The notes: generated by a model from the sequence alone, not told the origin. 64,000 nucleotides of DNA from CAYQUO01 sp964420835 (GCA_964420835.1 CAYQUO010000002.1:124001-188000); one strand, 5' to 3'. Shown: positions 17,199 to 25,995, numbered from the stretch's first letter. A program made the numbers and translations.

Positions 17199-17708
17199 AT
17201 GCGCCGGGAGCTGGTTTCGTGGGATGATGTTGACAAACTGATCGACCACCTGATCCCCCAGTTCGAAGTCGAGTTCACCGCCATGGTGATGATCACCCGC
17301 GGCGGGCTGATCCCGGGCGGGCTGCTGGCCGAGGCGCTGCTGCTGGAGACCATCCTGACCGCCTCGGTGGACTTCCCGACGGAGATGGAGATGGAGAAGC
17401 AGCGCGAGCGAAACCGGCTGCTGGCCTGGCCCCAGTTCATCCAGTTCCCCACCGACGAACTGGTGCGCGGCCGGCGGGTGCTGGTGGTGGACGACGTGTG
17501 GGGCTCGGGGCGGACCATCACGGCGGTGAAGAACCGCATCGCCGGGGCGGGGGGCTTCCCCAGCACCTGCGTGCTGCACTTCAACCCCTACCGCAGCCTC
17601 TTCGGCACCGCGAGGCCGGACTACTACGCCGCCATCACCGACGCCCACATCATTTACCCTTGGGAGGTGAACCGGGGGCACGACAAGGTGCTGCTGGAGG
17701 GATTATAA
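17199..17708 (+). CDS. Type I phosphoribosyltransferase
   Basis: PRTase-fold protein of 169 residues. The PRPP-binding motif VLVVDDVWGSGRTI is intact, and an N-terminal MVMITRGGLIPGGLLAE matches the PPi loop region of hypoxanthine/xanthine-guanine phosphoribosyltransferases. It could therefore salvage a purine base, or be one of the many PRTase-like proteins of unknown substrate; the specific base cannot be named. Start ATG 17199 with GAGAGG upstream; the frame is open further upstream but overlaps the preceding gene and its stem-loop. It is the last GC-rich gene before a sharp switch to AT-rich DNA. Confidence 0.8.
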   Translation: MRRELVSWDDVDKLIDHLIPQFEVEFTAMVMITRGGLIPGGLLAEALLLETILTASVDFPTEMEMEKQRERNRLLAWPQFIQFPTDELVRGRRVLVVDDVWGSGRTITAVKNRIAGAGGFPSTCVLHFNPYRSLFGTARPDYYAAITDAHIIYPWEVNRGHDKVLLEGL

Positions 17709-17837
17709 TGGATTAGTGCATTGCTTAATCCCAATATATTTATAACATGAATATATTTTTGACATTGAAGAAATGTGTTATAAAATAATATGTAATAGAA
17801 ATTAATATCAATTATTAAGTAAATAATATTTGTAAAA

Positions 17838-18869
17838 ATGGATGCGAATCAGATTGATTTTAAAATTAATAGACTGCCCGTTTCCTTAAGGGGAAGTTTT
17901 TCTGATTGGTATGGTACAAAAATTGATAATAAAGATTTTCTTCAAACTAACGAAATATACCAAGGAGATGCTAGAGATTTATTATTTAGAATTAAACCAA
18001 ATAGTATTGCCTTAAGTGTGTGGTCGCCACCATATTTTGTTGGCAAGGAATATGAACGATACTTATCGTACGAGCAATGGGAAGAATTATTAGAAACAGT
18101 AATCCATCTACATTTTCCTATAATCAAACCAGGTGGATTTTTAGTAATAAATATTGCAGATATCCTTGCTTTTCGAGACACCGAAATGCCAAAAATTCAG
18201 GCGGAAGTATCCCATAGGAGAAAATCATCAATAACTAAGGAACAAATCTTAAAATTACTTCACGATCACCCTGAATACAATCGATATCAATTAGCCAAAG
18301 TTCTTGGATGTAGTGAACAAACCATCGATCGTCGGTTAAATGGAAATAATATTCGAGGCGGGAAACATGAAATTCAAACAAGAGTAAAAATTATTGGTGG
18401 CTTAATTGAAAAATGGTCTTTACAAGCTGGTTTTTACCCCTATGACAGAAGGATTTGGGTAAAAGATGCAACATGGGAAAATTCAAGATGGGCAAGTTTA
18501 TCTTATAGATCGGTTGATGAGTTTGAATATTTATATTTCTTTTGGAAACCTGGTATTACAAAGGTAAGTAGAAATCGACTAAGTAAAAACGAGTGGTCAA
18601 ATTGGGGTTCTCGGGGAGTGTGGTATATTCCTTCTGTAAGGTCAAATGATAACCATGAAGCCAAATTTCCTCTCGAGTTACCCTTACGAGTCATCAAATT
18701 ACTAACAGATTCAAATGAAATTGTTCTCGATTGCTTCATGGGTAGTGGGACAACTGCATTAGCGGCCTTACGGCTTGGAAGACAATTCATCGGAGTTGAG
18801 TTATTAGAGAAATATGTAAAATTGAGTAAGGCACAAGTAAAAAAGGAATTAAAAATGGGGGAATTTTGA
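17838..18869 (+). CDS. Beta-class DNA methyltransferase of an SfiI-type R-M system (probably N4-cytosine)
   Basis: Site-specific DNA methyltransferase, 343 residues. The catalytic motif IV SPPY is at residues 63-66 and the AdoMet-binding motif I (DCFMGSGTTALAAL) near the C-terminus, the order of beta-class enzymes; SPPY suggests N4-cytosine methylation. A helix-turn-helix-like segment (residues ~131-172, ITKEQILKLL...YQLAKVLGCSEQTIDRRL) is inserted between them. It probably protects the host from the endonuclease that starts 1 bp downstream. The DNA is strongly AT-rich, unlike the flanking genes, showing horizontal transfer. No clear SD precedes ATG 17838. Confidence 0.85.
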   Translation: MDANQIDFKINRLPVSLRGSFSDWYGTKIDNKDFLQTNEIYQGDARDLLFRIKPNSIALSVWSPPYFVGKEYERYLSYEQWEELLETVIHLHFPIIKPGGFLVINIADILAFRDTEMPKIQAEVSHRRKSSITKEQILKLLHDHPEYNRYQLAKVLGCSEQTIDRRLNGNNIRGGKHEIQTRVKIIGGLIEKWSLQAGFYPYDRRIWVKDATWENSRWASLSYRSVDEFEYLYFFWKPGITKVSRNRLSKNEWSNWGSRGVWYIPSVRSNDNHEAKFPLELPLRVIKLLTDSNEIVLDCFMGSGTTALAALRLGRQFIGVELLEKYVKLSKAQVKKELKMGEF

Positions 18870-18870
18870 C

Positions 18871-19584
18871 GTGTTGATTAACCCTTTTGATTTAGAAAAT
18901 GATTTAAATCGATTGGAAGAAGTTGAGAAGGCATCTTTAAGGTTTGTAACTCAAGCAATATTAAATTTCTGTGTGGATGCAAAGGAAATTTTTCAAACTG
19001 AGAGAGATTTAGTTGCTGATATTGGAGAAGATATCACTAGAGAAGCCCTAGATCGTTTAGGCATGGCAAAAATCGATCAAAGATTATTCGGAAAAACTGA
19101 TTATAAAAGGGCAAGGTATCTGTTTCACCCAGATTATGTAATCCAACAAGCTTTGTTTATCGATTCAAAAGCAGAAAAAATTAGTGGTCAAAATACTGCT
19201 ACATTACAGTTGTCGCAATTTTCATTAACAGTCAATCAGATTAGAGCTGGAAAGGTTATAACTCGAGCAGGAAATCTACCAAAAATATTACAAATTGGTA
19301 ATCAAATGTTTATCACTACTTCATTATTTGTGAAATACAATTATGAGGAAGTTGATGACGTCCACAATCTTCGATCAATTACAATTGCTGCACTACCAAA
19401 TGGAATGCTACAAGAAAAATATAATCCAAATGCTACGGATTCCATATGGTTAGCAGGAAGAAATGCTGAGTCGAGAGGGGAAGAATTTCGGGTTCGCCTT
19501 CACTTTCGATCGTTAAAACAAAAGGCGAATTGGCGTGTTCAATACTTACCTATCCCTCCTATTAATTATCAATGGGAGGATTAA
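18871..19584 (+). CDS. SfiI-family type II restriction endonuclease
   Basis: 237-residue protein that I recognise as SfiI-like. The match runs through TDYKRARYL, ALFIDSKAEK, TLQLSQ, LRSITIAALPNGMLQEKYNP and RGEEFRVRLHF. The spacing of D77, D98 and K100 (D-x20-D-x-K) equals that of the catalytic D79/D100/K102 of SfiI, so an active PD-(D/E)xK nuclease is expected. SfiI cuts GGCC-N5-GGCC as a tetramer bridging two sites; the same specificity here is a guess. GTG start 1 bp after the methyltransferase stop, with a GGGGG SD inside the upstream gene. AT-rich like its partner. Confidence 0.8.
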   Translation: MLINPFDLENDLNRLEEVEKASLRFVTQAILNFCVDAKEIFQTERDLVADIGEDITREALDRLGMAKIDQRLFGKTDYKRARYLFHPDYVIQQALFIDSKAEKISGQNTATLQLSQFSLTVNQIRAGKVITRAGNLPKILQIGNQMFITTSLFVKYNYEEVDDVHNLRSITIAALPNGMLQEKYNPNATDSIWLAGRNAESRGEEFRVRLHFRSLKQKANWRVQYLPIPPINYQWED

Positions 19585-19723
19585 TGGTTCTGTTATATAA
19601 CAACAATAAATTCAATACAAAGTTGCGTTGGTGTAACATATTTCCTGTAAATTGTTGAACCTTAACAAAAGCGGTGAGTCAGAAGTATCCTTTTAGTCAC
19701 CATAACCAGAATAGGAGAACAAA

Positions 19724-20569
19724 ATGACTCACCAAAATGATTATTGCCTTCCCAAGGACCTTGTTGAAAAAGGACTAGATGGTGTGATTCATCTATTGCG
19801 TGTGCCGCACAACAATGCCATGCAGATCATCCGAGCGATTGTCGAACTCGACAAATCGCTGTAGGAATGGAAGAAACATCCTTTGGGATAGATCGCCAAT
19901 CTCTACGTGGACGCCCGATATGAGAAGGTTCGTGGAGCTGGACAAGTGCGCGATGTAGCGGTTCTTGTGGCTACAGACATCTCTCCAGTAGGAGAAAGGC
20001 AGGTTCTAGGTGTATCTGTGTCGCATAGCGAGCATGAAATCCACTGGAAAGCCTTTTTGCAGGGCCTCAAAGACCGCGGTAGGCATAGCGTCAAGCTGGC
20101 GATTAGCGACGATCATAGCGGTTTGGGAACAGCCAGGAGATCCCTTTTAGGCAGTATCCCTTGGCAGCGCTGCCAGTTTCACTTGCAGCAAAATGCTGGA
20201 GCTTATGTACCTACGCAGGCGGTGCGGATGGAGGTGACGGCAGATATCAGAGCCATGTTCAATACCACGGACTGCAAAACCGCAGAGGAGTTCCTGTAAG
20301 CTACCATCCAGAAGTATACCGTCTCAGCTCCTAAGTTTTCAACCTGGCTGGAGGAAGACCTGGCAGAAGAGTTTACGATCTTTGACTTTCCGCTGGAGCA
20401 CCGCTGCACGATCCGTACAACCAAGAACCTGGAGCGGATTCAAAAGGAGATTCTTAGACGCACCAGGGTGGTGGGTATCTTTCCGAATGAGACTTCCTGC
20501 CTGAGATATATTTCAGACGAATAGCAGATCGGAAGGCATTATTGTTCTGGTAAGTCATTCGATAAATAA
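19724..20569 (+). pseudogene. Decayed IS256-family transposase
   Basis: One reading frame with four internal stops (TAG 19862, TAG 19889, TAA 20297, TAG 20522) and no frameshift encodes pieces of an IS256/Mutator-type transposase. The pieces are an N-terminal stretch (MTHQNDYCLPKDLVEKGLDG), then YVDARYEKVRGAGQVRDVAVLVATDI with the first catalytic Asp, SDDHSGLGTAR with the second, WQRCQFH, and the C-terminal LRRTRVVGIFPNETSCLRY. About 100 residues between the N-terminal piece and the catalytic core are missing. An SD AGGAG precedes ATG 19724. The stops fit single-base decay of Gln, Glu and Trp codons. Terminal repeats were not identified by eye. Confidence 0.85.
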
Positions 20570-20907
20570 AGTAGATGGATATTTCTGCCCCGAATTTAGA
20601 GAAAAAAGATTGCATAATTTAATTAGTTGGCAAATGCAATATTTAGCAACTAATTGGCTTTAGGTGGTAATGATTGGGACGAACTTAAGCCAGTGCTTTT
20701 ATACCCTAATATCCAGTATGGTTATTCATTCTTCATTATGAAGAAAGTATAGCATTAATATTTTTTCTTGAATGATAGTTAATACCCCTTCACATTGTCT
20801 CTGATGGTTTGTTTTTCCAAGGCAAAAATGTTGCTAACCACTCGTCAATCCACCCTTTGTCCTCCCTGAGCCCTCAGACCCCCGTTATCTGGCGGTTTAT
20901 GCCGAAT
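20570..20907. other. AT-rich gap with an unidentified coding remnant
   Basis: 338 bp with no complete gene. A frame ending at TAG 20661, overlapping the end of the transposase remnant, reads as an ordered protein tail (GYFCPEFREKRLHNLISWQMQYLATNWL is split over two quoted parts: GYFCPEFREKRLHN and LISWQMQYLATNWL) but has no start and no family I recognise. Further on there is only AT-rich sequence and a short palindrome at 20729-20745. The composition returns to GC-rich near 20860. Confidence 0.4.
20729..20745. repeat. Short perfect palindrome in the AT-rich island
   Basis: Eight-base arms (TTCTTCAT and ATGAAGAA) around one base. It could be an old operator or terminator; nothing next to it is functional. 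Confidence 0.3.
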
Positions 20908-21945
20908 TCAGCGCCTGGTACCGCCCAGCAGGGCCTCCAAATACTCCCCTGTGATCTTTTCGATCCCGAACATCTCCTCCGCCCTTTTCCGGGCGGCGGT
21001 CTTCGCCTGTGGCAGGCCCTCAAGCAGTTGCTTGGCTGCCTCCACCAGCGGGGCCGGGTCGGCTGGCTGTAGCCGCCAGTGGTCCGCCCCGTAGGGAACC
21101 ACCCGTCCACAATCCTCGTCCAGCATCTCGGACAGGGCGCCCGTGTCATAGGCCAGCACGGGTACACCGCAGGCCAGCGCCTCGATGACCGAGTTGGGGC
21201 AGGCCGGGTTGAGGTCCGCCGAGAAGAGCAGGTGCGCTGAGCGGTAGACCTCCGGCAACGCCGCCGTGGGCAGCGTGCCCAGCCAGGTGAGGGTTGTTCC
21301 GGCTGGCGGCTGCATTTGGGCGCGCACGGAATCGGCAACCGCCCCGGCTACTTGCAGTTCCACGGGGCGGTCCAGGCGGGCGGCCAGACCGCTGGCCAGC
21401 GCCAGGGCGTTGTGCAACCCCAGTTCGTACCCCCCGCCGATGATGGCCTCCACCAGCAAAATGCGCACCCGCTCCGCCGGCGGCTGCCCGGGTCCCCGCG
21501 GTGACCAGGTTTGCAGGTCGATGCCGTTGTGGATGACCCATTCAGGCTTGTCCAGGGGTCCGCGCACCCGGTTCCACCAGGCGCGGGTGAACTCGCTCTG
21601 GTAGACCACGGCCTGGGCGATGCTCCGGCGGGTGAGGGCCAGGATGGCGTTGCTCCACTCGCAGCGCAGGCTGTAGTACACCCCGGAAAACCGCACCCGG
21701 TGTATCCAGTACATGCCGTTCAGGCGCTGCACCACCCGCACGCCGCGGTTGCGGGCCTGCAGTATGGCCGGCAGGCTGCGCCACGGCCCGCCGATGACCA
21801 AAATGGCGGCGGTGGAGGGGTCGGACGGGTCGTGGTGGACGACCACGCCGCGCTGCGCCAGCCCGGCCTTCAGCCGCCCCTGGAACGAGACCGGCCCGCC
21901 AGTGCCGGAAAGCGCCGGCAGCAGGCAGATGGATTCTCCTTTCAA
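20908..21945 (-). CDS. GT4-type glycosyltransferase
   Basis: GT-B fold glycosyltransferase of the group 1/GT4 family, 345 residues, probably transferring a sugar to a lipid or polysaccharide acceptor at the membrane. The acceptor domain starts with LLPALSGTGGPVSFQGRL; the donor-binding domain includes the E-x7-E type motif PNSVIEALACGVPVLAYDTGALSE. The start is a TTG that overlaps the stop of the upstream epimerase gene (TTGA), with GAGAGGG as SD, so the two are translationally coupled. Context points to an envelope polysaccharide or glycolipid; the donor may be derived from the UDP-ManNAc made by its partner. Confidence 0.85.
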   Translation of the reverse strand: MKGESICLLPALSGTGGPVSFQGRLKAGLAQRGVVVHHDPSDPSTAAILVIGGPWRSLPAILQARNRGVRVVQRLNGMYWIHRVRFSGVYYSLRCEWSNAILALTRRSIAQAVVYQSEFTRAWWNRVRGPLDKPEWVIHNGIDLQTWSPRGPGQPPAERVRILLVEAIIGGGYELGLHNALALASGLAARLDRPVELQVAGAVADSVRAQMQPPAGTTLTWLGTLPTAALPEVYRSAHLLFSADLNPACPNSVIEALACGVPVLAYDTGALSEMLDEDCGRVVPYGADHWRLQPADPAPLVEAAKQLLEGLPQAKTAARKRAEEMFGIEKITGEYLEALLGGTRR

Positions 21946-23093
21946 GCACCCTCTCCCGGCAGCGCGCGCGGGAAGGCCAGCAGGGCGGCAACGATCTTTT
22001 CGGCGGCGTGCCCGTCGCCGTAGGGGTTGCTGCCCGAGGCGGCCGCCTGCCAGGCGGTTTCATCCTCCAGCAGGCGGGCGGCAGCAGCGGTGATGGTTTC
22101 CGTGCGGGTGCCCACCAATTGCAAAATACCAGCCTTTACGCCTTCCGGGCGCTCGGTGACGTTGCGCAGCACCAGCGCCGGACGGCCCAGGGCGGTGGCC
22201 TCCTCCTGGATGCCGCCGGAATCGGTCAGCACCAGGCGCGACCGGTCCAGCAGGTGCACCATGGACAGGTAACCCAGCGGAGGGGTGAGCGTGATGCCCT
22301 CCATGCCCCCTAGCAGGCGCTGCACAGGTTCATGGATGTTCGGGTTGGGGTGTACAGGGTAAAGGATGTGCAGCCGGTTGTGGAAGTGCTGTGCCAGCCA
22401 GGCAAGTGCGTCGCAGATGTCCTCGATGGGCCGGCCGAAGTTCTCGCGGCGGTGGGCGGTGACGAGCACCAGTTGCCGGCCGCCGGGTTCAACGCCCATC
22501 TGCCGCAGCAGGTCCAGCGCCTGGGCGGGTGCCGGCCGCCCCACGATCGCCTGCAGGGCATCGATGACCGGGTTGCCGGTGAGCGCCACAGCTTCGGACG
22601 GAATGCCCTCGGCCAACAGGTTGGCCCGGGCGTGTTCGGTGGGGGCGAAGTGCAGGTCGGCCAGCACCGAGGCCACCCGCCGGTTAAGTTCCTCGGGGAA
22701 GGGCTGCCAGCGGTCGTGCGTGCGCAACCCGGCCTCCACGTGCCCGATGTGCACCCGCCGGTAGTAGGCAGCCAGCACCGCGGCGACCACCGTGGTCGTA
22801 TCGCCCTGCACCAGCACCCAGTCCGGCCGCAACTCCGCCAGCAGCGGGTCGAGCGCATCCAGGATGCGGGCTGCCAGTTCGGCGGGCGCCTGGTCCGGGC
22901 GCATCAGGTCCAAATCATGGTCGGGGGTGATGTTGAACAGACCGAGTACCTGGTCCAGCAGTTCACGGTGCTGGGCGGTGGCCAGGACGGTGGAGCGCAC
23001 CCGGGGTTCAGCGGCCAAAGCCCGCACGACCGGGGCCATTTTCACCGCTTCCGGCCTGGTGCCGATGATGGATAGAACGTGGATCTTGTCCAA
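21942..23093 (-). CDS. wecB: UDP-N-acetylglucosamine 2-epimerase (non-hydrolysing)
   Basis: Cytoplasmic enzyme interconverting UDP-GlcNAc and UDP-ManNAc, 383 residues, full length. Motifs: GTRPEAVKMAPVVRAL at the N-terminus, QGDTTTVVAAVLAAYYR, HVEAGLRT, and the UDP-binding C-terminal part LTDSGGIQEEA and RNVTERPEG. It supplies ManNAc-type precursors for cell-surface polymers. It forms an overlapping pair with the glycosyltransferase downstream, and is divergent from the acyltransferase/CDP-alcohol transferase pair. Confidence 0.95.
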   Translation of the reverse strand: MDKIHVLSIIGTRPEAVKMAPVVRALAAEPRVRSTVLATAQHRELLDQVLGLFNITPDHDLDLMRPDQAPAELAARILDALDPLLAELRPDWVLVQGDTTTVVAAVLAAYYRRVHIGHVEAGLRTHDRWQPFPEELNRRVASVLADLHFAPTEHARANLLAEGIPSEAVALTGNPVIDALQAIVGRPAPAQALDLLRQMGVEPGGRQLVLVTAHRRENFGRPIEDICDALAWLAQHFHNRLHILYPVHPNPNIHEPVQRLLGGMEGITLTPPLGYLSMVHLLDRSRLVLTDSGGIQEEATALGRPALVLRNVTERPEGVKAGILQLVGTRTETITAAAARLLEDETAWQAAASGSNPYGDGHAAEKIVAALLAFPRALPGEGA

Positions 23094-23245
23094 GGTTCCT
23101 CGGGGGATAACGGATTTTTCACCAGTATATCAGCATTTTCGCGGCCGTTGCCGGCCTCCGTGCCTTGCCCGCAAATGGTCGAGCCCTTTTGGCCGGGGTG
23201 GTGTTATCACATCCGGGCAAGGATGACTGCGGTGAATTTTCCCGC

Positions 23246-23251
23246 TATAAT
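23246..23251 (+). promoter_or_regulatory. Candidate -10 box of the acyltransferase gene
   Basis: TATAAT 39 bp before the GTG start, without a recognisable -35 hexamer at the standard distance. Confidence 0.35.
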
Positions 23252-23290
23252 GGCAGCGAGGGTTTAGAACATGCAGGAGAGGCCTGGCTT

Positions 23291-24199
23291 GTGACCGTCA
23301 AAGGCGCGCTTTTCAGCGGCACCGGGGTATGGTTGTCGATTGCCCTGGCAAGGATCCTGCCGCCATGGATGGGGCAGCCCTTTGCCGGCTGGCTCGGGGC
23401 GTTGTTCGGCAGCCTGCAGGGCACAGGCTCCGTGCAGGCGGTGATGGCCAACCAGTGGGTGGCCCGGGGCGGATCGGCCGGGTTTGACGAACTGCGAAAA
23501 GCCTCCCGGGCGGTGTTCGCCCATTCGGGCCGCTGCCAGTACGATTTTTATCACCGGCTCGGTTCAGACAAGGACGTGCTCAGCCTGGTCGATGCCGACG
23601 CATCCTTCCTGGAGTGCGTGGAGCGCGGCCGGGGCGGGCGTTTCGGGCAATTGCTTGCCATGCCTCATTACAGCAACTTCGACCTGGTTGGGCGGTCGGC
23701 GGTGTTAATGGGGCTGCACATCCAGGCGCTTTCCTACCAACAGCCGGATGCCGGCTACCGGCTTCAAAACCGGGTGCGCCTGTTGGAGGGCGCCGAAGTT
23801 ACGCCCATTGGCATCGGATCACTGCGGGCGGCATATCAGCGGTTGCGCAATGGCGGCACCGTGCTCACGGGAGTCGACCGGCCAACCGGGGAGGCGACCG
23901 TCCGGCCCGCCTTCTTTGGAAGGCCGGCCAGCCTGCAGACCGGTTACCTGCGCCTGGCACTTTCCGCCGGCGTGCCCGTGGTGGTGATCTCCGGTTTCAG
24001 CCTTCCGGACGGCCGCTGCCGGGTTTCGGCTTCCAGGCCGATCGCGCTGGTTGCAAACAGGGACCGTGACCGCGAGGTGCTGCTCAATGCCGGCAGCGTT
24101 TTGGAACAGGTGGAGCAGGTCATCCGACAGGACCCGGCCCAGTGGCGCATGTTTCACCCGGTATGGCCGGAAGCCTTGCGGGAATACCCTCACAGTTGA
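23291..24199 (+). CDS. LpxL/HtrB-family lysophospholipid or glycolipid acyltransferase
   Basis: Membrane-associated acyltransferase of the LPLAT/HtrB superfamily, 302 residues. A hydrophobic N-terminus (VKGALFSGTGVWLSIALARIL) is followed by the catalytic H-x4-D motif in MPHYSNFDLV and, further on, the acceptor-side GTVLTGVDRPTGE. In Gram-negatives the family acylates lipid A; in actinobacteria the homologue PatA acylates phosphatidylinositol mannosides. Next to a CDP-alcohol phosphotransferase, the second type of role looks more likely here. GTG at 23291 is chosen because an AGGAGAGG SD sits exactly eight bases before it; the open frame extends further upstream without such a signal. Confidence 0.82.
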   Translation: MTVKGALFSGTGVWLSIALARILPPWMGQPFAGWLGALFGSLQGTGSVQAVMANQWVARGGSAGFDELRKASRAVFAHSGRCQYDFYHRLGSDKDVLSLVDADASFLECVERGRGGRFGQLLAMPHYSNFDLVGRSAVLMGLHIQALSYQQPDAGYRLQNRVRLLEGAEVTPIGIGSLRAAYQRLRNGGTVLTGVDRPTGEATVRPAFFGRPASLQTGYLRLALSAGVPVVVISGFSLPDGRCRVSASRPIALVANRDRDREVLLNAGSVLEQVEQVIRQDPAQWRMFHPVWPEALREYPHS

Positions 24200-24216
24200 A
24201 AGAAAGAGGAATGTCA

Positions 24217-24972
24217 ATGCCAAAACGTGAGAAGACCCCCAGACCGCGCAGACACCGAAGGGTGATCGATTCCTTCACCGGGCGGGCCGAACGCTGGCTG
24301 CTGCTGCAGGTGGCTGCCCGCATGCCAGCCTGGGTGACCCCCGACCAGTTGACCTTTTTGGGCCTGCTGGGCGCCTTCATCACCGCCGCCGGGTACCTCC
24401 TGGCGATCCGCCAGCCGGGCTTCCTTTGGCTGGCCTTCTTCGGTTTTGTGATCAACTGGTTCGGCGACAGCCTGGATGGCACCCTGGCACGCTACCGTCA
24501 TATTGAGCGGCCGCGCTATGGCTACTTTTTGGATCACAGCACGGACGCACTCAGCGAACTGGTCATCTTCCTTAGCCTTGGGCTTACACCGTGGATGCGC
24601 TTCCCCATCGCTGCGGTGGGGCTCATAGGTTACCTCTTAATTTCCCTTTATACAGCCCTCTCGGCTTACGCGGCCGGCGAGTTCCGCATCACCCATGCCT
24701 ACCTTGGGCCAACGGAGATCCGGCTGATCGCCATGCTGGCCACTGCCTGGTCGTACTTCAACGGCAGTCGCTTTGTGGTGCTGCCCTGGGGGGCATTTAC
24801 CTTCTATGAACTCATCCTCATGGGATTGAGCGTCCTCTTCTATTCGGCGTTCCTTTTCTGCACCATCGGCCTGGCCGTAACGCTGGGAAAAAAGGACCCG
24901 GCGCCGCCAGGTGGCAGCAACCCAGGCTCGGGGGATGACGCCAGCCTTCCGCTCGGTACGCCTGCTGAATAG
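24217..24972 (+). CDS. CDP-alcohol phosphatidyltransferase family protein
   Basis: Integral membrane enzyme joining a CDP-activated lipid to an alcohol, 251 residues, about six membrane segments. The family signature D-G-x2-A-R-x8-G-x3-D-x3-D is fully present (DGTLARYRHIERPRYGYFLD followed by HSTD). The acceptor alcohol (glycerol-P, inositol-P or other) cannot be assigned. ATG 24217 has AAAGAGGA six bases before; ATG 24211 would leave no space. It follows the acyltransferase by 17 bp, so both likely act on one lipid path. Confidence 0.88.
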   Translation: MPKREKTPRPRRHRRVIDSFTGRAERWLLLQVAARMPAWVTPDQLTFLGLLGAFITAAGYLLAIRQPGFLWLAFFGFVINWFGDSLDGTLARYRHIERPRYGYFLDHSTDALSELVIFLSLGLTPWMRFPIAAVGLIGYLLISLYTALSAYAAGEFRITHAYLGPTEIRLIAMLATAWSYFNGSRFVVLPWGAFTFYELILMGLSVLFYSAFLFCTIGLAVTLGKKDPAPPGGSNPGSGDDASLPLGTPAE

Positions 24973-24983
24973 CCCCGCCTGTT

Positions 24984-25934
24984 TCAGCCCAACCCGCTGA
25001 AGAGCAGCGCCACCCCCGCCAGGGCCAGCAGCACACCGAACACCGAGCGGGGGCTGACCTTTTCTCCCTGCAGGGCGGCGAAGCCCAGGGCGAAGAGGGC
25101 ATTGGTGGAGATGAGCGTTTGGGCAATGCCCGCCGGGGCCAGTTTGAGCGATACCTGCAGCAACACCATGGCTGTAAATGTACCGGCGAGGCTGCCAAAA
25201 AGCAGTGAATGCGCGGCTGGACGGGCGTTAGGGCGCCGGCTCCAGGCCAGCAGGGGTGTTCGGCCGCCAAACCCCAACACAAGCATGGGAATGATGACAA
25301 GTGTGGCCGCCAGGAGCCGCACCTCGGCCGCTTCAAAGGCGCCGACAGCCTCGTGGTTGAAACCGGCGCGTGAGAACAGCGAAGACAGGGCCGTGGCCAG
25401 GGCGAAAAGCAGGCCAAAGCTTAGGCCGCTGACCCGGCGTGGCTTCTGCCCGGTTTCACCGGCAGGGCTGTTCGGGTCCAGGCTGCGTCGTTCGGTGATG
25501 ACCCAGGCCACGCCGGCCACGGTGAACCCCAGGCCCAGCCAGGCACTGGCGGGAAGCCTTTCCCCCAGGAATGCCCAGGCGGCCAGGGCGGTGAGCGGTG
25601 GTGCAAGGGTGCCCACCAGCATGGTTCGGCGCACGCCCAGGCGGGTGAGCGAATACAGGTAGGCGATGTCCCCCAGGGCAATTCCGGCCACCCCGCTGGC
25701 GGCGAAAAAACCCCATGTGGCCGGCTGCATGTGGAAGGGGAAATCCCCCAGCGCCAGCAGCAACGCCCCGATGAGCAGGGATCCAATGATGCTCTTGTAG
25801 AGGTTGACCTCGAGGACGGGAATGAAAGCGGCGGCACGGGCGAAGGCGAGTGCTGAAAGTGCCCAAAAGAAGGCCGTGGCCACGGCGGCGAACCCGCCGG
25901 CGAAGGGTGTGACGAGGTCTGCAATGCCAGCCAT
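24984..25934 (-). CDS. EamA/DMT-superfamily transporter
   Basis: Ten-helix drug/metabolite transporter, 316 residues, with two EamA repeats: helices 1-5 (ATAFFWALSALAFARAA ... GLGFTVAGVAWVI) and 6-10 (SFGLLFALATALSSLFSRA ... GVLLALAGVALLF). The substrate is unknown; such proteins commonly export amino acids or metabolites. It converges with the CDP-alcohol transferase with an 11-bp gap. It is full length, unlike the remnant at 15070-15498. Confidence 0.88.
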   Translation of the reverse strand: MAGIADLVTPFAGGFAAVATAFFWALSALAFARAAAFIPVLEVNLYKSIIGSLLIGALLLALGDFPFHMQPATWGFFAASGVAGIALGDIAYLYSLTRLGVRRTMLVGTLAPPLTALAAWAFLGERLPASAWLGLGFTVAGVAWVITERRSLDPNSPAGETGQKPRRVSGLSFGLLFALATALSSLFSRAGFNHEAVGAFEAAEVRLLAATLVIIPMLVLGFGGRTPLLAWSRRPNARPAAHSLLFGSLAGTFTAMVLLQVSLKLAPAGIAQTLISTNALFALGFAALQGEKVSPRSVFGVLLALAGVALLFSGLG

Positions 25935-25989
25935 GGGACTGATTGTACTCCCGCAACCGCCATGTGGTACGGTATTGAGGCGGTGCGTG

Positions 25990-25995
25990 TATAAT
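25990..25995 (+). promoter_or_regulatory. Candidate -10 box of the DUF998-like gene
   Basis: TATAAT with an upstream TG (gcgTGTATAAT), 37 bp before the ATG at 26033 and ahead of a GGAGGG SD. No clear -35. Confidence 0.4.

Noticed and set aside
19862..20524. Amber readthrough or recoding in the transposase frame
   Set aside because: One of the four stops is TAA, about 100 residues are missing from the frame and neighbouring genes use normal stops; simple decay is sufficient.
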